Shown: positions 22,961 through 34,018, counted from the first letter of the stretch. The stretch is DNA of 64,000 nt from Agrypnia vestita (GCA_016648135.1 JADDOH010010899.1:1-64000); one strand, 5' to 3'. Translations and numbers: made by a program. Notes: a model not told the origin generated them from the letters alone.

Positions 22961-23043
22961 AGATGAGGTAAAAGTTGTGGGTCAGGATAGAAGGGTGCAT
23001 TCTATCCTCATTGTTTAGTCATTGTTTTAGTCAACATATTGTA
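22961..23043 (+). mobile_element. Very short 5'-truncated LINE copy with 17-bp TSD
   Basis: Flanked by acgagatgttagaattc (22944-22960) and acgagatgttagaatcc (23044-23060), a 17-bp duplication with one mismatch. The 83-bp insert starts 'gatgaggtaaaagttgtggg' and encodes QDRRVHSIL, matching QDRRVWRSIL in the LINE copies at 30766 and 61075. It is a clean example of target-primed insertion after extreme 5' truncation. Confidence 0.75.
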
Positions 23044-23089
23044 ACGAGATGTTAGAATCCGCATTCAGTTGCGCACTGTTCGATCCCTT

Positions 23090-23600
23090 GTAATATGTCA
23101 CTTTGGAGCAACACTATGGAATGCTCTAGAACATCCTGCAGCACTATAGGATTATCGACAATATTCGGAAGACATCTGGAACAGTCTGAAAGCGACGAAA
23201 ACCTTTTCGCAAACACTAAAAATGTTAATAATGTTCTCGACGACTCGAAAAACCAACGTGTTTCGTATAAAAAGTGGGGCCAGTGCCGCGGCGGTTCATG
23301 CTTGTTTTGACGTTTCTACCGGTGCGATATTAGTGGCCAGCGCGAGTGCGAACTGAGCGAAATATTAAGCTATATACCTAACTACATTCGTAGCTGAACA
23401 GAATTTCCTCAAAAGCGTTGACGAGTGTTCATAGACGAGTGATAAATACCGAAATAGTGTGAATTCGAGATGAGTGTTTTAATTTAATTGGTGTCATGTG
23501 CCTTTTAAAATTAATTATTATAATCAATAAATCATTTATTAATTTCCAGTATTTTCCAGTGATAATGTTTATGTCAAGCAATAATGGCGCTTATGAAAAA
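23090..23600. repeat. Possible LTR- or promoter-like repeat
   Basis: Contains a heat-shock-element-like 'tctagaaca' area, 'acatctggaa', a TATA-like 'cgtataaaaagtgggg' (about 23262-23277), 'gtggccagcgcgagtg' and 'cgagtgataaataccgaaat' followed by 'agtgtgaattc'. The same ordered motifs occur more weakly at 12270-12560. Neither boundaries nor any gag/pol were found, so an LTR identity is conjecture. Confidence 0.3.
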
Positions 23601-24414
23601 CGTGACGGAGTTAGGACTGTCATTATTATAAGTTGTGTGGATTACAGCTTTCCCCAAGGGGTCGTCATTTCGACCTTGCAGAGACCCCCGTGTCAAAAAG
23701 GTAACGGCGTTGAAATTAAAATGTCGCTGCCTTCGCGTCCACCGTCTATTTAGTTCATCAATACAAATTAAATCAGCCACCCTCGACCTCCCATTTTTCC
23801 TCATTTTTCCCGCCGGGTATTTTTTGTACCCCTCTCGCTTTTCCTCCCTTGGTGGATTAAATTAAAAACATCCCAACAAGGGTATTAAGTTAATTTATGA
23901 AAGTGGTTCATTTTATGTCCGCGTAATGTACTTAGCCCATAATTGGAGGGACAACATTTCAAAATTTGATTCGGGAAACGTTCACGTGTTTGTGAAAAAC
24001 AATTTCTTGTCGAACAATTTTGTTACAGTTGTCAACTATGTAAAAAAGGTTTAAAAGAAACAAAAAATATGATATTTTTTAAAACATAATCTGTAAGCAA
24101 ATAAACTAACAGAATTTGCGACAATTTTAATAAATTTAGAATAATCGTCTACTTTGTAATATTATTGAAGAAAAAAGACACCACATGAGGCCGTTCAGTC
24201 ATAAAAGGCCCGCAAAAATAACCAATTTTCTTCATTTAAAAAAAATCGTTGTTTTGGTAATTAATTAATTTTATTGTTGTATTTAGTTTGCATCATTTTA
24301 ATAAGATGCCAGTATTTAAAATATATGGAACCTGATTAATTTTAAAATTATATATTTCCAAACTAAAAGTGAAAAATTGTGAAATTTGCTCACTTGCCGG
24401 AAGATCGCCTATAC
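23601..24414. other. No gene recognised
   Basis: The overlapping frames at 23574-23865 are in a moderately GC-rich patch but match nothing I know and lie on both strands. AT-rich beyond. Confidence 0.35.
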
Positions 24415-24611
24415 ACTAGCTGTAACCGTCAAAAATGACGGAACTTTGGTTTGCATATTTGCTAAGCCCTAGTATATATTTCTAGTATCTTTTTTGTGGT
24501 TTACGGAGAGGCGGTGGTATCATGCGTAGAGCGTAAATTAATAAATAAACAAATATTTATTCCTAAGGATTCGACATGTAAAAATACCGTCATTTTAATG
24601 GGTTACAGCTA
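24415..24611. mobile_element. CTAG-end repeat family, copy with both ends in 3'-type form
   Basis: The left end 'actagctgtaaccgtc' followed by 'aaaaatgacgg' is the inverted family terminus. The right end 'cctaaggattcgacatg', 'ccgtcattttaatggg', 'ttacagcta' is the same terminus in direct orientation. The middle has a tRNA-like box (ggtggtatcatgcgtagagcg). So this copy is palindromic at its ends, like a foldback derivative. Confidence 0.5.
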
Positions 24612-25612
24612 ATATTTATGTTAACTTTAAATTAAATACGTAAGTCCACAATAAAAAAATATATAACTGGCTTCATTTTTTGCTGTTGTTTTTATTCTGC
24701 TAGTAATCTTGTTACAGCCGCTACCTTGCTTTTGTGTAAGTACATGATAGTGTAGACGAATCGTGTATTTGACTTCATTTTTTTGCACTGTTTTAAAACA
24801 AAAATAAAATATGATGGTAAGAAAATAATATTATTTTTTATAAAAATGGCAAACACAATAAATTGAAATAAAATAAACAAAAATGATAGAGTGCTCAGAT
24901 GATACCAACAATAAAAATATTTAAAACAAATTAAGACCAGCTAGTAACATTTTTTCAGACTAAAAAATCCATTCTGCCGTCGTATCTTATTCGTATAGCG
25001 TGCACGCAAGAATGCCAACAAGAAACAATTCTCACCTAACGAGTGTGCGAAATATTTTGATATCTAATGGTGTGCCCTCGGGCGAGATACTCTTGTATTA
25101 GAGATTTTTAAATAATGATCCTATGCATCGAGTAGGTCATTCTTCTCTGCGTACAAATTCATGCGGTGGTGAATCGTAGCTCACTCCGCGCGAATTCTTC
25201 ATGCGCTTTCGAGGCAAATCTCTGAGATGAATATCATTTGTGGACACGCGACATAAAAGTTAAATAAAAATTTGATTGTTGACGAATAATAAAAAATTAC
25301 AAGGTATTTTTAGATACTTTTTATGTCGAGTAAAAATATTTACGAAAAAAACTACATTAATTAACAAAATTATGAATTATGCACGTAATTATTACGGAAT
25401 ATCATAATATTTGTCGCCGGTAGACTGCTTTACCAATTACGTCACAGTAAACCATAAATTTATTTGAATAAAAATAAGATAGATACCGTAAAGTATCTTC
25501 AAAATAAAAAATCCTCGCCGTGAAAATGTTTGGAGAATGCCATATTTTACAATTAAAAAATATTATTAATGTTTTTAAAAAGAAAGCCTCACTTCATTCG
25601 CATTTTTATTTA
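24612..25612. other. No gene recognised
   Basis: AT-rich; no supported features. Confidence 0.4.
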
Positions 25613-26642
25613 AGGGGTCGCTCCACCCTGGGGCCTAAAATAAAGGTAGAAATAATATTATTTTAACAAAATTTTAAAGATGATTATATATTTTTTGGGA
25701 CCTATTAAGGCACATATTTAATTATAATTTCATTTTTTTTAATTTCAATTAAATTTCCATGGAGCTTCCTCCACCGCGACTAAGATGCATTTTTCCCGAT
25801 CCATGTTTGTCTGAAATATAATACATTGGAAAATCATGAAATAAAATATTTAAAACTTAGCATACGGATTTTTAATCCGATAAGCCATTTGTTGTATTAT
25901 AATATAGACAAGTTATTCCCATATTAGCCGGCTTTCATATGTAGCAAATATTGCATTGAAAGAGACAACAAATCACGGCACACTTATTTCCCAAACGCTC
26001 TTCGTGTAGAGAGAAAAGGCAATCAGGCAATTTGAAGCCACGGTGACTAAAATAACATACTCATTCTTACAGTAGTGTACGATACAGTAGCCGGCAAACA
26101 TCTTGAAATTTTACGGCGTAGTGGGAGGAAGTTTGCGCATGTACCATTCCACCAACGAGACCCAAATTTTGTCTTCTGCGCATTCCCCCACTTCTCCAAA
26201 AAATTTCAAGAAGTTTGCCGAAAACTGTACTCTGTTCCTTTTCCCCCCTTTTTTTGGCGTAGCATCGCGCCAGATCACAAAGAAGGTCCGTTCGATAATG
26301 AATGCAAGTAAGGCAATTACCTTACTTTTGAGTTGCCAAGATTTCACGCTTGTAACGTATCAACATTTTACTATATTAAATTATATTTATTTAATTATAT
26401 TTTTAAATTATATTTTTTCAAATTGAACCCAATAAGTAGATGAACTTCATTTGAACAACTTTCAGACTAACGTGGACTGGGGAAAGTACATTTTAGATTA
26501 AACGCAGCCTTTTTTTTTTCGAAAATTAAATAATAAAGTTAAATATTAAACTTCATACGTACCACAAAAAAAGAATCATCTTCTTCCTAAAATCACCCAA
26601 TTTCTACACAAATTTCAAGCCTCCGGGTAGTACAACCACCTA
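25613..26642. mobile_element. R4 TIR element (putative DNA transposon remnant)
   Basis: The left end 'ggggtcgctccaccctggg' followed by 'aaaggtagaaa' pairs imperfectly with the right end 'tttctacacaaatttcaagc' plus 'ctccgggtagtacaaccacc'. The same two ends and shared interior ('cacttattaaggtacatatt' type, 'atccgataaaccatt' type) bound the element at 59409-60018. The frames at 26075-26430 on both strands match no transposase I recognise. The TSD is unclear. Confidence 0.5.
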
Positions 26643-27247
26643 CAATACGCGTAATGAGTTGAATATTAATATTTGTGCGCCGTAACAATTTTATTATTAT
26701 TTCTCAGCCCCCTTTCATCATCGGTCCTGAACCAGCCCGATTCTCCAGTTCTGGGAACCAGCCGATTGGTTTCATATATTATTACAATACTCGAAACCAA
26801 TTTGGCAATTCTGAGAAAAATGCTTACCGCTAGTTACACAAGTCGTAACTCAAACGAAATCCACCAAATTCCATCGGAAACCGCCCAGGGGTTGCGATTC
26901 GCGCAATTCTCAAGTTAACCCCGAAGTACGGCGGATTTACCCCGGGAGCACGCCTAGTCTTAAGGGCTGCTTGGTAACAGGGTAGTCTTGACTTTGTTCG
27001 ACGGATACGGACAGTTTGGAGCAAATAAACAAAAAAAAACATATAAACGTACTTAATGGAGTTAAAAAAAAAAAAATTCAGTGTGTATGTTAAGTATTTA
27101 TTTTTTAAATTTATTTTGTTTATTTATTTATTTAATAAATAAATAAATATATTTTTTATAATAATGATAGTGATAGGGTTTACAAGGTATTTCTCTTCTA
27201 CATGAGTAATAAAAACTCGTGAGTAGGAGATGAGTATCATTATATAT
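26643..27247. other. No gene recognised
   Basis: 26680-27000 is less AT-rich and has overlapping short frames on both strands without recognisable product. 27060-27180 is A/T homopolymer and (TTTA)n. Confidence 0.35.
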
Positions 27248-27259
27248 AGAATATTGATG

Positions 27260-27422
27260 TGACACGGAATACGTGTCACATCAATATTCTTACTATTTTC
27301 AAACTAAGCTAAACGCTTGTGCTATGAAAATAGGACTAACTTGCTAGTCTGGGCTGAGTTTCGAACCCGCGACCTTTGGATCACGAGGCGAGTGTTCCAA
27401 CCCCAAGACCAACAAGCTACTC
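27260..27422 (-). mobile_element. SINE-1 tRNA-derived SINE, copy 1
   Basis: On minus the head is tRNA-like: an A-box-like TTGGTCTTGGGGTTGG and a B-box-like GCGGGTTCGAAACTC. The body follows ('gactagcaagttagtcctat', 'cacaagcgtttagcttag', 'agtaagaatattgatgtgac'). Collinear with the copies at 36056, 57256 and 63076. At its 3' side the segment 27248-27290 is an 18-bp perfect inverted repeat with a 7-nt loop, made from the SINE end and an adjoining inverted stub. Confidence 0.8.
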
Positions 27423-27484
27423 CAACAAATACTTTAAACAAATCCAACAACAAGTACTTTAAAATGTATTTCATAATATGTAGT

Positions 27485-27915
27485 ATATATTAAACGTTAT
27501 TATTACGGTCGTTAGACGTATTTAACTGTAAATGGTTACGGATATTTTATACGAACCGTATGTTTTTCCGAGAAACGGTTCTCGACGTTTCATTGAAGTC
27601 GTATCCAGTGTCATCAGGAGAAATAGGTATAGGCGGAGGTATAGGGCGGACTGATTTCTGTTTCCGGGGTCGTAAATTATAAGCACTTTCTTGTGGAGTG
27701 TTCACTTCTTCAACGATAGAGGTCGCCAGTGTGCAATATGTACTAATTACGTCGGCGGACTTTTCTGCGAAGTCTCTCAAAGTTTGGATTAAAGTCGTGA
27801 GAACAGGGCGCCAAATACTTGCTAGTTTGTAACTGTCATCCCTATTGAAATTGGAATGTTTGTATATTTCAATGGACTCCCTCACTAATCTGGGTATATG
27901 GTGCGGTTCTGTTGA
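27485..27915 (-). pseudogene. Penelope-like element (PLE) fragment: C-terminus and terminal region
   Basis: The minus frame (usable from about 27912 to the stop at 27547) reads EPHHIPRLVRESIEIYKHSN then FNRDDSYKLASIWRPVL. This is the region after the GIY-YIG nuclease in PLE proteins, with the tail AYNLRPRKQKS common in retroelement C-termini. The RT and GIY-YIG core are missing. A hammerhead-like motif overlaps the C-terminal codons (27579-27622). The outer segment 27494-27562 recurs at 38272-38343. Confidence 0.7.
27579..27622 (-). ncRNA. Hammerhead-like ribozyme motif in a PLE end
   Basis: On minus: stem I strand TTCTC (27618-27622), CTGATGA (27611-27617), one extra C, a weak stem II, GAAAC (27587-27591), self-complementary helix III ACGT (27585-27588), cleavage nucleotide C (27584), and stem I strand GAGAA (27579-27583). 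Stem I pairs perfectly over 5 bp. PLE hammerheads are known to have very short helix III. Stem II is poor, with a mismatch and a G-U pair. Confidence 0.6.
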
Positions 27916-28344
27916 TAAGATAATATTAATATTAAAGCTATCTGTTATTAAAGAAATATTCCACATGATTACATGATAAAATATATACAAAATTAAATAA
28001 TAAGTAAGAAGATTACATTATTCACAATAGTTCGAGAATTGGGTGATTACCCAGGCTGTCTCAATTTTGTGGTTATTTCTGGAACAGAGTGGAATCGTTT
28101 TGTATCACTCAATAGCTTTGAATACCTCCATTCTACGGCACAATAGCACACAATTCTTAGAATGGATAAGCTACGCTACTTACTATGCCTCTATTGGGTA
28201 CGTCAAATGAGCTGTGGTATTATCTACTAACAAAAAGCAACCGCAAAACCTATTTTATTTGATGAAAACGTAATTTATTACCAAAACTAACTGCAACCCG
28301 TTATAAATGACGTAACATTGGTTCGCGTCTTTGTTAAGTCAAAG

Positions 28345-28537
28345 TATATATTTATAACGGAGAGGCGGCCGTAGCAACATGCGTTGAATGGCCGGTTCGG
28401 GCGCGTTTGCCCGGGGTTTATGTCCCATCTCGTTTTTTAGCCGTGAATTCGAACGAAATTACGGACGTTACACGAAGTTGCGGGGACAGACAGACAAACA
28501 GACGGATGAACGGAGGGACAGGCAATGAAATTATTGG
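28345..28537 (-). mobile_element. CTAG-end repeat family, internal copy
   Basis: Contains 'gtgaattcgaacgaaattac', 'ggacgttacacgaagttg' and 'gacagacagacaaacagacg', shared with 13447, 18975 and 43452. It also has a tRNA-like segment ('gccgtagcaacatgcg' ... 'ggggtttatgtccc'). No hairpin/CTAG end was found on the left, so it is truncated there. Confidence 0.5.
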
Positions 28538-30428
28538 TAAACAGAATTGGTTCAACACGATATACTCCAACTTAACGCATTCAGTGTATACATTGTTACG
28601 TGACGTGACTCTGGGAGACAAATGAAACAATAAGACAATTTTTATTTTATTTATTGGTCAAAAAGTCAGAGGAAATGAATTTAATTTGACCACTCTTCCT
28701 TAATTCTTCTTGCTTGTTAGAATATGTCCAGACAGGTTCGCAGAAAATTCACGTCAATTCGCACGTAAGTGGTTGCACTTATTTTCAAACGCCTGTTAGG
28801 TACTCCGCTTAATTTATTATCTTTGCCCACACTCGCTCTCCATACTGTATTATCTATCGTTGGGTATTTATATCGCATAGCAAATGTCAAAAGAATAAAC
28901 TCGCTCCACTATACTTGCGCCAGGCCTTTTTATAGGTGACACTGCTTTCTAGATGTTTTGACGACTTTCTTTATACACATCCAGTGGTCGCTCAACTTCG
29001 AGTGTTCACGAAAGGGTCTTAGATGATTCCGAAGTATTGTGTAGGTTGTTGTTTTTGAGAAATTTCGAGAGGTTTTTATAGTGCGTAATTCACTATCATC
29101 TCATTATGATACATTCAGGTGTCCCTTATATGCAGATTTTTTTTTTTTTTTTAAATGGTTACGCATAATCTGTGATTTTTTTTTAAACTGCTATGATTAA
29201 ATCAGTTTTAAAATCGTTTTTTTCAAAAAGATGGTGATAACCTATGCCGACCAAACCTCATAGTCAATATGGAAAATCTGCATGGAGCATTTTGGTACCA
29301 TGGAATGATTGTCATGGGTTCGCCGCGAACGAAATGAAATACTGGAAACAATTCAAACTTTTATTATAAATTTTATTAACCGGGAACATTCAGTAAGTCG
29401 CACTAATTCGGTCGCTAGAATATTTTATTAATCTCTGGTATACTTTTCGCGCTCATTGTATATCTCACGGATTCACAGTTCGCTTATCACCCAAATCCAT
29501 GGCTTTAGTCGCTTGTAAGCGATCGCCTCGCAATTTCTCGAATCTTCTCCTATACATTCGAGTGTTCAAATATCTTCCACATCTTTCCAGACTGCGGATT
29601 ACAGATGACAGTGATGGAAACTACTGCTCAAGAAGGCAAATACCGTCAATAGATCATTGCCACGTATTGGTGATAAAATATCCAACCATGAAAATCTATA
29701 TTCTCAATTCGTTTCACGGTTATAACCTCTCCAACATGCCGGAAATACTCGCGATTTTCCACGTACAAAAGAAAGAAAGAAAAAACTCTGTCATGTTGTG
29801 TGTAAATCTGTGAACGCGCACGTTTGTGTGATGAATGGGGAGATGGAGGAAATATTTTAGGTATTACGTGACGTGGTAGACTCTGTATGCGATATATGTT
29901 GTAGAGTAGGAGCCAGCGACTGCCAGACTTACGTTATAGTGTTCCTATTTAAAATTATAAAAGTATGTTGGACTGCCCTGAACTGATTCAGTTGGTCTCG
30001 TATAATATACTAAGAGAGATAATATACTAAGACAAACGAGACATTATGAAGTATTTTTTGTAGGGACCCACAGGAATAACTGTGCATTAAATTCACTGTT
30101 AACATGCATGGATCGTCTTGAAAACAAATTATCGAAGTTCGTAGAGATTTTTCGTTGGAGGAGCATTCCCGAATTAAATAATTACTTAGACTTAAAATAT
30201 GCCAGTAGAAGTAATTATAGTTTAATGGGCTTAATTTTTATTTATTTTTTGTTCCCTATGAATTATATACACTTGTTTACTTTAAAGTGTCCTAATTATT
30301 GTTGATTTCCCTTTTAAATATGTTTAAATTCTATATTTACAAATTTTTTTTGGTTTATTTTATCGTCTTATCTTATTAAGCTGGTATTTTGGTTTAATTA
30401 TCTTTATTTTACTTTATTATTTATTTTT
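28538..30428. other. No gene recognised; one minus-strand TATA-like site
   Basis: At 28923-28936 the minus strand reads 'cctataaaaaggcc', a good TATA context, with 'agtatagtggagcg' about 20 bp on, but no convincing ORF or repeat boundary follows. The 104-codon frame at 29499-29813 is not recognised. Confidence 0.35.
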
Positions 30429-30640
30429 TAAAAATATTTTATATTTTATTGATTTACGCCCTAGAGGGCTTTTACAAACAGATAGGTAAAGTGTACAATA
30501 ATGGATTACCTATATAGTTTAAAGAAAAAATAACACAATGTAAAAATAATAATGACATAAAGTGGAAAGAAAATACTTAAAATACAGATACAAATATATA
30601 AAGAATATACAAATATATAATTTGATAAAATTTTATAATT
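30429..30640 (-). mobile_element. LINE 3' end fragment
   Basis: On minus it ends 'tgtaaaagccctctagggcg' then 'taaatcaataaaat', a variant of the tail at 13740 ('aaaagcctaatgggcgtaaa'). UTR only. Confidence 0.55.
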
Positions 30641-30765
30641 AGTACTGTTTGCTTTTGTACTATTGATTGTTTAAATAAATTATTCATTACTCTTAAATAC
30701 TTTTTATTTCTATTATTTATTTCTTTAATTATTTACTTTAAAACATGTTTTATATTAGGGATTAT

Positions 30766-31012
30766 GCAAATGTTGATGGCGCCAGAAAGAGAGGGCAACC
30801 GCGAAAGACGTGGCTTGACCAGATTAACCAGATACTGGAAGATGGTCCCGTTAGAAGCCTCAACAACCGGCGAGCTTGCATGCGAAGATGTATGAATGCG
30901 GATGAGGCGAGAGTTGTATGTCAGGACCGAAGAGTGTGGCGCTCTATCCTCTCTGCCTACCCCCACGGGGAAACGGCGTGATGGTAAGTTAGTTAGTTAG
31001 TTAGTGAGTTAC
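30766..31012 (+). pseudogene. LINE C-terminal fragment with (TTAG)n tail
   Basis: The open frame to the stop at 30979-30981 reads KRGQPRKTWLDQINQILEDG, then NNRRACMRRCMNADEARVV and CQDRRVWRSILSAYPHGETA. 'G.PRKTWlDQI' is the standard LINE post-RT motif. The stop is followed by 'tggtaagttagttagttag', a tetranucleotide tail used by certain LINE clades. Collinear copies: 61075-61305 and 22961-23043. No RT core is present. Confidence 0.8.
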
Positions 31013-31073
31013 ATTAAAATCTTTTTTGCACTGTAAACGCCCACCAGGGCGTTGATTAATAAATAAATATGTG

Positions 31074-31550
31074 GTATCAAACCTGAGATGTTTTCTGCAG
31101 ATACACACTATAGAAAGTGAGAAGGTTTGGATATTCTGACATTTTATTTGGGGGGATTTTGGCAGATAAGAGATAATACAGGTACAAAAAAAATGTGTAA
31201 GTAAAACGTTAAAATATATAGAATCAGGTAATAATGTTCTTAAATAGTGGCCCGAATAAAATATATAAAATTCAGATTTGTTACTATAACGTAAATGACA
31301 TGATTATTTGTAGAGGTTCAAAGCATCTGGCAGAAGAAATGACCTACAAAAAGTATTTGACAATGATTCATATATTCCCTTTAAACACATTAAGAAATTA
31401 GGTTTGTTATTTTTATGTTTATCTTACTCATTTTTTCGTACGTGTGTTACATGTTATCCGCCAAAATCCCCGATCTCAAATGTCGTAATATCTAAACCTT
31501 CTTACCCCTACAATAGTGTACATTTACAGAAAATATTTCAGGTTTGATAC
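31074..31550. mobile_element. Foldback/MITE with ~100-bp terminal inverted repeats
   Basis: Left terminus 31074-31170 and right terminus 31452-31550 are reverse complements over about 100 bp with scattered mismatches. Outer ends are gtatcaaacctg and caggtttgatac; inner parts are 'gattttggcagataa' and 'ttatccgccaaaatc'. The interior of about 280 bp has no ORF. It lies directly after a LINE tail ('gggcgttgattaataaataa', 31047-31070). No TSD is convincing. Confidence 0.7.
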
Positions 31551-32231
31551 TGTAACGTAAGTCTGACAATCGCTGGCTCTATGACCTCAGCAAGAAAGGA
31601 GGGATTTCAGTACGATCAATCTACTGCAAAAAAATAAATTGGGCGCAATGATGCGACTGACTGCATGACACAGTCGAATTCAAGTGATCCTTAAACAATT
31701 TGCTGATCTACTCATCGTTTCGAAATCGATGCCTAGTAATCCCCGTAACACTTTACATAAATTTTCTCTCGAATTGTAATGAAAAATGTCCTTTAAAATT
31801 ATTTTTTAATTCTTGTATATTATCAACATATTTTTAGCGCCTTTTACATGACCGTATTGAGACATTTTATCATTTTCTCAATAATAGAAAAATAACTGTG
31901 CGGTAACATAATTATTTTCAATATGAGAAAAAGACTTTATTTTAAATCACTTTTTATTGATTAATCTTAAACGTTTTTCAGTACACAACGTATGGAGATT
32001 ATAATTGGAAAATAAGGGTAAACGAAAATGAAAATAAAAATAATGGAGTTGTATAAAAAATTAAAAACAGATGCTAAAATAAATTAAAAATTTATCTAAT
32101 AATACTTTTTTAGCTATTTTTAATATTTAATTTTAATTTTTAAGTAATTACTTTAACACATTTATAACTGAAAATAACATTACTGCAGTAATAAACTAAG
32201 TTTCTACGCAAATAATTGCATTTTCATCTAC
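31551..32231. other. No gene recognised
   Basis: AT-rich; no supported feature. Confidence 0.4.
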
Positions 32232-32272
32232 CCGAGCCTAAGTAAACATTGCCTATGTTTACTTAGGCTCGG
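32232..32272. repeat. Perfect 18-bp hairpin, 5-nt loop
   Basis: Arms 32232-32249 (ccgagcctaagtaaacat) and 32255-32272 are perfect reverse complements around tgcct. Immediately downstream are a partial third copy of the arm ('ggttacttaggc'), a CRE-type tgacgtca, and a second inverted pair ('tcaaagaaac', 'gttttctttga'). The compact nest of inverted repeats looks deliberate but has no assignable function. Confidence 0.7.
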
Positions 32273-32854
32273 TTCAAAGAAACGGTGATGGTTACTTAGG
32301 CATGACGTCATTCGCTCTGTTTTCTTTGATGTTTCAGTTAAAATGGAGGATTGCACAATTTTATACTTTTATTTTATTGAAAATCTTATTAAGCTCGATG
32401 TGTATATTAAAACTGGAACATTTTTTAGAACCCTTTCAAGATATTTTCTTCTATAAAATCACTTATTATTAATTTTTTTTAAATTAATGAATTAAATCTC
32501 AATTCTTTAATTCTTCAATACTTTAATAATAATCATCATGCCTATATGAAAACTTAAAAATAGATCTGATTTAAATTTATAATTTTCTTTCAATACAACA
32601 TTATGAAAATTTTTTAAAGCATTAAAATATTTTTTATTGGTGTAATTAATGGTCATGAATGTGTAATCTTGAGAAATAGTCGTTCCATTTCAATTCCGAG
32701 TTAAGGGATGCTGTGTACGAAAGATGATTACCCCAAAGCACTGTCTAAACTCAAATTACCACTTGAACGAGCCGAGTTTTGCAAGGGTTCAAGCGTATAA
32801 TATAATGTTACTCACTGAAAAGTCGAAAATTTGACATACCTGTAATACTATGCC

Positions 32855-33045
32855 TCATTAACTATTCAAAAGCATTCAACTGTGTGCAGCGAAACTGCCT
32901 GTGGGTTAATAGTACCTTAATAGGAGGTCCCAAACATTCACCCTAATAGTATATTTATACTGAAGGACTTAAGGGAGAATTACGTCAAATGCATCCTGTC
33001 ACCGGTGCTATTTAGTATAAATAGAAAATTATTGACGAAGAAACT
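32855..33045 (+). pseudogene. Decayed LINE RT core
   Basis: One frame gives CLINYSKAFNCVQRNCLWV, matching RT motif A ('f.DYsKAFDcV....LW'), with the catalytic Asp replaced by Asn. About 110 bp on, after a frameshift, RQ-CILSPVLFSIN matches motif B ('RQGCiLSPlLFni') with the Gly codon lost. Same strand as the C-terminal piece at 33690-34018, possibly parts of one element split by later insertions. Confidence 0.6.
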
Positions 33046-33065
33046 TTGGAAAGATTTTTTTTATT

Positions 33066-33430
33066 TTTTTTTTTATTTATTTATTTAAAAATCCTTGTTT
33101 ACAAATAAGATACTTAATACTAATTTAACAATAGAACATAAGATAAAACATAAGATAATTTACACATTTTTTTGTTTTGTTTAATTTGTGGATTATGCCA
33201 CTCTACTAGGCTACGCCTGTCCCAGAGTGGCGTTATAGCACACAATTATAATATTTTTTCGAGTTCGTCAGTAGTATTTATTTTCATAAGGTAGTTATTA
33301 TGTATCTATAGAGTATCAAGTGGAATGTTAGTGAAAGTTGAGTTAGTCATAAGTCCAAGTGTAAATATGTGTAGAATAATTGTTTAATGTAAAAAGGGTT
33401 AAAGTTTTGTTTAAGATTATTTTTTTATTT
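33066..33430 (-). mobile_element. LINE 3' UTR and tail
   Basis: On minus it ends 'cttatttgtaaacaagg' then 'atttttaaataaataaat'. The same end occurs on plus at 40725-40815, including the preceding 'gttaaattagtattaagtat'. Upstream on minus there is 'gcgtagcctagtagagtgg'. No coding part was seen. Confidence 0.6.
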
Positions 33431-33689
33431 TCCTTAATTAATTAATTAATTTATATAGGTATATATTTTTATTTAAAGACATTATTACGCAATTACAGTA
33501 AGTAAATTTTCAGTTGCTGTTCTACCTTTGGAGGTAAGCCAGTTGTTTGCTAAAGCTTTTATTTTATTAATTGAGTATATTCTGATTTCCGGGAAGTCTG
33601 TTTTAAATATAAACATTAAATAAAAAAAAGATAAATGTAAACATTAAAAAATAGATCTTTACAATAACACTAGAAATTTACCCATCGAG

Positions 33690-34018
33690 TTTAATAAGTT
33701 TAACAGAGTGAGAAGTGCCGACATAAGGCACACACTCGGCATGGAGCCCCTACTCTTGCACATAGAAAATTCACAACTGAGGTGGCTTGGAAATGTGCTC
33801 AGAATGCCAGAGGAACGATTACCAAGAAGAATCCTCGTGGCAACCCCGGAGGAAAGATGTCCGGTTTGTCGACCCAGATTAAGCTGGGAGAGACAACAAA
33901 AAAACGTATTTGTAAACAGAATGGGTCTGGACTGGTTGACACGAGCAGAAGCAGCGCAAGATAAGGGATCATGGAAGTCTTTGGGCCCCCGACCCTTCTA
34001 GGACAAGAGGAAGAAGAT
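33690..34018 (+). pseudogene. LINE C-terminal fragment
   Basis: The open frame reads VRSADIRHTLGMEPLLLHI, then ENSQLRWLGNVLRMPEERLP, RRILVATPEERCPVCRPRLS, and ends KGSWKSLGPRPF. 'RSadIR...i..sQLRWfGHv.RMpeeRlPk' is a familiar C-terminal block of insect LINEs. The stop is followed by a gaagaagatgatgatgag tail. It is 5'-truncated but the frame is intact. Confidence 0.8.

Noticed and set aside
28923..28936. Minus-strand TATA box suggesting an LTR promoter
   Set aside because: No repeated copy, LTR boundary, primer-binding site or downstream ORF could be found.
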